Of a stretch of DNA of 64,000 nucleotides, positions 58,536 through 64,000 are shown one piece after another; the stretch's first letter is position 1, and every line of letters starts with the position of its first letter. The position numbers were made by a program, and so were the translations under genes. Source of the DNA: Haemophilus parainfluenzae (lineage in GTDB: Bacteria; Pseudomonadota; Gammaproteobacteria; Enterobacterales; Pasteurellaceae); NCBI RefSeq assembly GCF_014931395.1, contig NZ_CP063120.1:124001-188000 (forward strand), read 5' to 3'. The notes beneath the pieces were generated by a model. That model was not told the DNA's origin. It did no database searches and saw nothing but the letters and a program-made list of their open reading frames with translations.

Positions 58536-59771
58536 TCAACCACCGAAGTCATCTAATAAGATGTTTTCATCTTCAACACCGAGGTCTTTCAACATTTTGA
58601 TTACCGCCGCGTTCATCACCGGAGGTCCACACATGTAGTATTCACAATCTTCTGGTGCTTCATGATTTTTCAAGTAGTTTTCATAAAGTACGTTGTGAAT
58701 AAAGCCGGTGTAACCTGTCCAGTTATCTTCTGGTAACGGATCAGATAATGCCACGTGCCATGTAAAGTTAGGGTTTTCTGCTTGAAGCTGATCAAAATCT
58801 TCTACATAGAACATTTCACGTTTAGAGCGTGCACCATACCAGAATGACATTTTACGTTTAGAGTGTAAACGTTTTAATTGGTCAAAGATATGAGAACGCA
58901 TTGGTGCCATACCCGCACCACCACCGATGAATACCATCTCATTATCGGTTTCTTTCGCGAAGAATTCACCGAATGGACCAGAAATTGTCACTTTATCACC
59001 TGGTTTTAATGACCAAATGTAAGAAGACATTTGACCTGGAGGCGCATCAGGTTGACGTGGTGGAGGCGTTGCAATACGCACGTTAAGCATAATGATGCCT
59101 TTCTCTTCTGGATATGAAGCCATTGAGTAAGCACGGATAATATGCTCATCCACTTTAGACACATAACGCCATAAATCGTATTTGTCCCAATCTTCGTGGT
59201 ATTCTTCTGGAATATCAAAATCTTTATAGTAAACCGTATGTGGATCAGCTTCGATTTGGATATAACCACCAGCACGGAAAGGTACTTCTTCGCCTTCAGG
59301 AATAGCCAATTTAAGCTCTTTGATGAAGGTTGCTTTGTTATCGTTAGAAATAACAGTACATTCCCATTTTTTCACGCCGAAAATTTCTTCTGGAAGTTCA
59401 ACGTCCATATTGCCTTTTACATTCACTTGGCAAGCTAAACGATAACCTTCTTTTGCTTCACGTTTATTAATATGAGAAAGCTCGGTTGGTAGAATTTCAC
59501 CACCGCCACTTTTCACTTTCACAATACATTGGCCACAAGAGCCACCGCCACCACAAGCAGAAGAAACGAAGATACCTTTACTTGCTAACGCACCAAGTAA
59601 TTTGCCACCAGCTGGTAAAGTAATCGCTTTTTCAGGATCGTCATTAATAGAAATGGTGATATCACCAGAATCCACTAATTTTGATTTAGCGAATAAAATA
59701 ATCGCAACGAGCACTAAAAGGATAACCGTAAATGCCGCAACACCTAATAATAAAATTGAAGATTCGCTCAT
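58536..59771 (-). CDS. nqrF: Na+-translocating NADH:quinone reductase subunit F
   Basis: A 411-residue subunit that takes electrons from NADH. An N-terminal membrane helix ([23 protein letters not shown]) is followed by a 2Fe-2S domain ([17 protein letters not shown] with a later Cys in [10 protein letters not shown]), an FAD domain ([26 protein letters not shown]) and the NADH-binding part ([51 protein letters not shown]). It ends DDFGG as usual. It is the last structural gene of the nqr operon. Confidence 0.97.
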   Translation of the reverse strand: MSESSILLLGVAAFTVILLVLVAIILFAKSKLVDSGDITISINDDPEKAITLPAGGKLLGALASKGIFVSSACGGGGSCGQCIVKVKSGGGEILPTELSHINKREAKEGYRLACQVNVKGNMDVELPEEIFGVKKWECTVISNDNKATFIKELKLAIPEGEEVPFRAGGYIQIEADPHTVYYKDFDIPEEYHEDWDKYDLWRYVSKVDEHIIRAYSMASYPEEKGIIMLNVRIATPPPRQPDAPPGQMSSYIWSLKPGDKVTISGPFGEFFAKETDNEMVFIGGGAGMAPMRSHIFDQLKRLHSKRKMSFWYGARSKREMFYVEDFDQLQAENPNFTWHVALSDPLPEDNWTGYTGFIHNVLYENYLKNHEAPEDCEYYMCGPPVMNAAVIKMLKDLGVEDENILLDDFGG

Positions 59772-59781
59772 TTATGCCTCC

Positions 59782-60378
59782 TTATAACTGAATTCCAGAG
59801 AATGACATAAAGCCAAGCGCCATCAAGCCTGCAGTAATAAAGGTAATCCCTAATCCTTTTAAGCCTGCCGGTACATCGGCATATTTCATTTTTTCGGTTA
59901 AGCCTGCAAGCGCAACGATTGCTAACATCCAACCTAACCCTGCACCCACACCATAAACTGCAGATTCTGCAAAAGTGTATTCACGTTGTACCGCAAAAGA
60001 TACACCACCAAAGATCGCACAGTTTACGGCGATAAGTGGAAGGAAAATACCTAATGCGTTATAAAGTGCTGGGAAGAATTTATCTAAAGTCATTTCAAGT
60101 AATTGAACAAGACCCGCAATAATCCCGATAAAGGTAATAAAGTTTAAAAACTCAAGGCTTACACCTTCTACCAATGCGCCATCTTTTAATACATGTTCGT
60201 ATACAAATTGGTTAGCCGGTACCGCAATACCAAGTACCACTGTTACCGCAACACCAAGGCCAAATGCCGTAGAAACTTTCTTAGAAACCGCAAGGAAAGT
60301 ACACATCCCTAAGAAGAAAGAGAGCGCCATGTTTTCAATGAAGATCGCCTTCACGAATAGGCTAATATAATGTTCCAT
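59782..60378 (-). CDS. nqrE: Na+-translocating NADH:quinone reductase subunit E
   Basis: A 198-residue integral subunit with six membrane helices ([42 protein letters not shown] at the start). With NqrD it forms the symmetric pair that carries an iron centre in the membrane between cysteines; the Cys in [10 protein letters not shown] and VNCAIFGG is visible. 3-10 bp separate it from its neighbours. Confidence 0.96.
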   Translation of the reverse strand: MEHYISLFVKAIFIENMALSFFLGMCTFLAVSKKVSTAFGLGVAVTVVLGIAVPANQFVYEHVLKDGALVEGVSLEFLNFITFIGIIAGLVQLLEMTLDKFFPALYNALGIFLPLIAVNCAIFGGVSFAVQREYTFAESAVYGVGAGLGWMLAIVALAGLTEKMKYADVPAGLKGLGITFITAGLMALGFMSFSGIQL

Positions 60379-60381
60379 TGA

Positions 60382-61011
60382 TTATTTCTCCTGTTGCTCA
60401 GGTTTCCACGTTCTTAAGCCCCAAATAACGAAGCCGATAATAAAGAACGCACTTGGTGCAAGAAGGAATAAACCGTTTGGTTGATACCAACCACCGTCTT
60501 GAATAGTTTGGAATACAGGGAAACCAAATAAACGACCAGAACCGATTAATTCACGTAATGTTGCAACAATTAATAAGATCGCACCATAACCTAAACCGTT
60601 ACCGATACCATCAACAAAGCTTTCTAACGGTGGTGATTTCATCGCAAACGCTTCTGCGCGTCCCATTACGATACAGTTTGTAATGATAAGACCGACGAAT
60701 ACAGAGAGCTGTTTAGATAAACCATAAGCATAAGCTTTTAATACTTGGTCAACCAAGATTACTAAAGATGCGATAATCGCCAGTTGCACAATGATACGGA
60801 TACTATTTGGAATATAGTTACGAATCAATGAAATGAACAAACTGGAGAAACCGGTTACCAAACTTACCGCAATCGCCATAACGATCGCGGTTTGTAATTG
60901 GGTTGTTACCGCTAATGCAGAACAGATACCCAAAATTTGCAAGGCAATCGGGTTATTTTTAGCAATAGGATCTAATAAAAGACCTTTTAAATTTACTTTT
61001 GCATCAGCCAT
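60382..61011 (-). CDS. nqrD: Na+-translocating NADH:quinone reductase subunit D
   Basis: A 209-residue integral subunit with six helices, homologous to Nqr[32 protein letters not shown] and [39 protein letters not shown] contain the two cysteines for the D/E iron centre. It overlaps the nqrC stop by 1 nt (ATGA-type), implying translational coupling. Confidence 0.96.
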   Translation of the reverse strand: MADAKVNLKGLLLDPIAKNNPIALQILGICSALAVTTQLQTAIVMAIAVSLVTGFSSLFISLIRNYIPNSIRIIVQLAIIASLVILVDQVLKAYAYGLSKQLSVFVGLIITNCIVMGRAEAFAMKSPPLESFVDGIGNGLGYGAILLIVATLRELIGSGRLFGFPVFQTIQDGGWYQPNGLFLLAPSAFFIIGFVIWGLRTWKPEQQEK

Positions 61012-61802
61012 TATTTGATTTCTCCTGCTTTAAATTTCGCTAAGAATGGACCAAAGCCATTTTGGCTGAACCAATAATCAAATGAACCTTGAACACCGTT
61101 ACTGGTTAAAGTTGCACCTGATAAACCATCTACACCGTGCTCTTTATCTGCAGCAGAGCTACCTTTGTAGATTTTGAATTTTTGGTTACCTTGTTCATCG
61201 AATAATTTTTTATCAACGAACTGTGCTTGCCAACGCGGGTTCGCAATTTCACCACCAAGACCAGCTGTTTCACCTTGATCATAGTAAGTAATACCTTTGA
61301 TGGTATTCGCATCTGGTGCAACAGAAACAAAACCATACATGGTTGACCATAAACCACGGCCATACATTGGTAATACAACTTGGGTTACATTGCCTTGTTC
61401 ATCTTTTACAAGATAAACACGCGCTTGGTTTGCACGAACCTTAATTCCAGCTTTATCAGCCTCAGCTGGGATAGCTTGGCTTTTAGCTGGATCTTTAACG
61501 GCATCTTTAGGTTCAAATTTATTAATTTCTTCTGCTGAAGCTTGAACGTAATCACCACTTTGCAAATCAACTAAACGTGGTTCAATAAATTTGCTGTAAG
61601 TGTCTTTAATTACTGATGCATTATCTTCTTTCATTAAGCCAGCAACAGTTAAAATGTTACGTTGAACGTCGAGTGCTTTTTGTTCATCTTGTTTGGATTT
61701 TAATGCTACTGCAGCACCAGAAACCACGATAGAACACACTAAACTTAGCAACACAACAACGGTAACTGTACCGCTAACGCTATCTTTATTAAATTTAGCC
61801 AT
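61011..61802 (-). CDS. nqrC: Na+-translocating NADH:quinone reductase subunit C
   Basis: A 263-residue subunit with one N-terminal helix ([22 protein letters not shown]) and a periplasmic domain carrying covalently bound FMN. The flavinylation motif is [13 protein letters not shown] (Thr of SGAT), the target of ApbE. The ATG at 61800-61802 overlaps the nqrB stop by 8 nt (ATGGCTAA). An upstream in-frame start would place 25 extra residues over nqrB and is not adopted. Confidence 0.95.
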   Translation of the reverse strand: MAKFNKDSVSGTVTVVVLLSLVCSIVVSGAAVALKSKQDEQKALDVQRNILTVAGLMKEDNASVIKDTYSKFIEPRLVDLQSGDYVQASAEEINKFEPKDAVKDPAKSQAIPAEADKAGIKVRANQARVYLVKDEQGNVTQVVLPMYGRGLWSTMYGFVSVAPDANTIKGITYYDQGETAGLGGEIANPRWQAQFVDKKLFDEQGNQKFKIYKGSSAADKEHGVDGLSGATLTSNGVQGSFDYWFSQNGFGPFLAKFKAGEIK

Positions 61803-63030
61803 TTGTTCTTGCTCTCCGACGTTTGATATTTGCTTGAACCACGATGTAGTCGAAAATTGGTGCAAATAAGTTTGCAAATAAAATCGCTAACATCATCCCT
61901 TCTGGATAAGCTGGGTTCACTGTACGAATTAATACAGCCATCACGCCAATTAACGCACCGTACCACCATTTACCTGTGTTGGTAAATGAAGCTGATACAG
62001 GGTCTGTAGCCATGAAGATCATACCAAGTGCAAAACCACCTAATACAAAGTGCCAATGCCAAGGCATGGAGAACATTTGGTTAGAATCAGAACCGATTAA
62101 GTTGAATAAGGTTGCAGTACCAATCATACCGATCATGACACCAGCCATAATGCGCCAAGAAGCAATTCGAGTGAATACAATCACTGCACCACCGATTAAT
62201 AACGCAAGCGTTGAAACCTCCCCCATTGAACCAGGGATATTACCGATGAATGCATCCATCCAAGTAATAGGTTGACCGGTTACAGTGTGTTGTAATGCTG
62301 CTTGACCACCTTGAGACCATTGTGAAAGTGCGGTTGCACCTGAGAAACCATCTGCTGCAGTCCATACTAAGTCACCGGAAATTTGAGCCGGATAAGCAAA
62401 GAATAAGAATGCACGACCAGCAAGTGCAGGGTTCATAAAGTTACGACCTACACCACCGAAGATTTCTTTCGCTACCACGATACCAAAGCTGATACCAAGC
62501 GCCGCTTGCCATAATGGCAATGTTGGTGGAACGATTAACGCAAATAAAATGGTTGAAACGAACATCCCTTCATTTACTTCATGACCACGCACCACTGAGA
62601 ACAATAATTCCCAAATTGTACAAACGGTAAATACCACTAAGTAAATTGGTAAGAAGAAGATCGCCCCTAACGCCATTTTTGAGCCCCAAGTTGCATTATT
62701 GGTTAAATCTAAACCTAATGAACTTGCAAGCGCATAGTGCCAATCGTTAGCAATTAATTGCTCTAAATTGCCTAATTGATTTAAAGCAGGGATCGCTTGG
62801 TTACCCACATTGTACATCCCGTAGAAAATCGCTGGGAACAACGCAAGGAAAACCGTAATCATCATACGTTTTGAGTCTAACGCATCACGAACGTGTGTGT
62901 TTTTGTGCGTTACCGTACCTGGTGTATAAAGCAAGGTATAAATCGATTCAAAGACCGGATAAAGCTTGCTGTATTTACCACCTGGTAAAAACGCGGGTTC
63001 CATTTTTTCAAAAAGATTTTTTAAACCCAT
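61795..63030 (-). CDS. nqrB: Na+-translocating NADH:quinone reductase subunit B
   Basis: A 411-residue integral subunit with about ten helices and the largest share of the sodium path. It shows [70 protein letters not shown] and the flavinylation motif [13 protein letters not shown] (Thr of SGAT, covalent FMN). It ends with a basic tail ([11 protein letters not shown]). It starts 2 bp after nqrA. Confidence 0.97.
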   Translation of the reverse strand: MGLKNLFEKMEPAFLPGGKYSKLYPVFESIYTLLYTPGTVTHKNTHVRDALDSKRMMITVFLALFPAIFYGMYNVGNQAIPALNQLGNLEQLIANDWHYALASSLGLDLTNNATWGSKMALGAIFFLPIYLVVFTVCTIWELLFSVVRGHEVNEGMFVSTILFALIVPPTLPLWQAALGISFGIVVAKEIFGGVGRNFMNPALAGRAFLFFAYPAQISGDLVWTAADGFSGATALSQWSQGGQAALQHTVTGQPITWMDAFIGNIPGSMGEVSTLALLIGGAVIVFTRIASWRIMAGVMIGMIGTATLFNLIGSDSNQMFSMPWHWHFVLGGFALGMIFMATDPVSASFTNTGKWWYGALIGVMAVLIRTVNPAYPEGMMLAILFANLFAPIFDYIVVQANIKRRRARTNG

Positions 63031-63032
63031 TT

Positions 63033-64000
63033 TTAACCTTCCTTCTCAATCTTATCTAATACTTGACGCAAGATTGAACCGTATTCATATTTGCCCGGGC
63101 AAACGAAAGAACATAATGCTAAGTCTTCTTCATCCAATTCAAGACAACCTAACGCTTGTGCACCATCGGTATCGCCCACGATTAAATCACGTAATAATAA
63201 TGTCGGTAAAATATCCAACGGCATTACGCGCTCATAGCTACCGATTGGTACCATTGCACGCTCACCACCATTTTCTGCAGTAGTGAAATTGAATAATTTC
63301 TTACCAAAGTGACCTAATACGGTACGGGTAATCGAATATTTGTTCGATTGTGGTGTGATCCAACCTAAGAACTCTTTCTCATTACCTTCTGCAATCACAG
63401 AAACTTGTAATGCATAACGACCCAAATAGTCGTGAGCATCTTTTGCTGTTTGACCACAAAGTACTGAACCAGAAATCACACGGTTATTACCGTCTTTTAA
63501 TTCACCTGCGGTTAATTGAGAAAGGTTAGCACCGATTACGGTACGAACTAAACGAGGCTCTTTCACTTGCGGACCAGCAAGAGAAATAATACGTTCTACA
63601 TAAAGTTCGCCCGTGGTGAATAATTTACCTACAGCAATCACATCTTGGTAATTGATATGCCATACCGTTTTATTCACACCGACTGGATCGATAAAGTGAA
63701 TATGAGTACCCACTAAACCAGCAGGATGGACACCGCCAAAATCATGTACTTTTAGGTTAGGTAAATCCACGGTTGGGATATTGCTATCACCCGCTTTACA
63801 TAGATTTAATGGTTTATTTGGGAATAGACGACTTAATACCGTTAAACCGTCAATAAAATCTTGCCAATGCTCTTTTAATACCACCTCTGGATTTGCAGCC
63901 AAAGGATTGGTATCCATCGCATTTACAAACAGAGAAGAAGGTTCTGCATCTAAGGCAGGCACTTTGCTGAACGGACGAGTGCGGAACGCTGTCCACAAAC
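63033..64000 (-). CDS. nqrA: Na+-translocating NADH:quinone reductase subunit A, C-terminal part (runs off the window)
   Basis: The frame is open to the window edge; about 322 residues are visible, roughly three quarters of a normal NqrA. It contains [79 protein letters not shown] and the C-terminal [40 protein letters not shown]. NqrA is the cytoplasmic, membrane-anchored subunit involved in quinone binding and heads the operon. The true start lies beyond position 64000. Confidence 0.96.
   Translation of the reverse strand, partial: LWTAFRTRPFSKVPALDAEPSSLFVNAMDTNPLAANPEVVLKEHWQDFIDGLTVLSRLFPNKPLNLCKAGDSNIPTVDLPNLKVHDFGGVHPAGLVGTHIHFIDPVGVNKTVWHINYQDVIAVGKLFTTGELYVERIISLAGPQVKEPRLVRTVIGANLSQLTAGELKDGNNRVISGSVLCGQTAKDAHDYLGRYALQVSVIAEGNEKEFLGWITPQSNKYSITRTVLGHFGKKLFNFTTAENGGERAMVPIGSYERVMPLDILPTLLLRDLIVGDTDGAQALGCLELDEEDLALCSFVCPGKYEYGSILRQVLDKIEKEG

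Noticed and set aside
58466..58552. Longer start for the CC0125-like lipoprotein
   Set aside because: The extension overlaps the nqrF 3' end and pushes the lipoprotein signal into the interior of the protein.

Overview
This window is a chromosomal segment of a Pasteurellaceae bacterium of the Haemophilus type. About 44 intact copies of the Haemophilus DNA-uptake core AAGTGCGGT (counted by eye, both orientations) are scattered through it, several as inverted pairs that form terminators. Gene content and gene order are Haemophilus-like. An intact hemB between tatC and gdhA argues for a haem-prototrophic species such as H. parainfluenzae rather than H. influenzae or H. haemolyticus, which need haem; this species call is an inference. 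I see no rRNA, tRNA, IS element, prophage or CRISPR array.

Layout. 1-5910: a minus-strand purine/one-carbon run, purH-purD-DUF711-two paralogous lipoproteins-glyA, headed by a strong PurR operator. 6000-8310: DoxX and dsbD. 8486-10410: arcA, smpB and the zinc-independent ribosomal proteins rpmE2-rpmJ2 behind a Fur-like box. 10419-13312: rplU-rpmA-(DMT exporter)-obgE on the minus strand. 13536-21725: ispB, queH, polA, a cupin, and a sulfur group (cyuA, tsuA, tsuB), with zapA opposite. 21744-29214: nanQ, then pnp-nlpI-deaD, mltF and a 47-residue basic protein. 29267-32710: a divergent pair made of a TbpB-barrel surface lipoprotein and a TonB-dependent receptor, which is the most system-like accessory locus here. 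32776-39998: raiA, a glycine-riboswitch-controlled AGCS symporter, tktA, ytjB, serB, yajQ and a secreted protein. 40057-44966: argH under tandem ARG boxes, rho, and the rpsP-rimM-trmD-rplS operon. 45193-49497: gdhA, hemB, tatABC. 49663-53674: two tandem BCCT carriers. 53948-64000: a YD-like secreted protein, mnmA, and the Na+-NQR operon nqrABCDEF followed by a lipoprotein, apbE, nqrM and an unknown exported protein.

How it fits together. Most genes are housekeeping. Respiration and redox are well represented: NQR with its ApbE flavin transferase and NqrM maturation factor, ArcA, DsbD and Tat export. Regulation can be read directly at several points: PurR on purH, ArgR on argH, a tandem glycine riboswitch on AGCS, a long 5' hairpin on pnp, a Fur-like box on rpmE2, and an unidentified palindrome inside the promoter of the TonB receptor. 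The observations that most deserve follow-up are the lipoprotein/receptor pair with that palindrome, an in-frame stop that removes a still-preserved tail from the second BCCT carrier, the nested palindromic repeat between purH and purD, and the two identical 31-bp terminators flanking the receptor locus.
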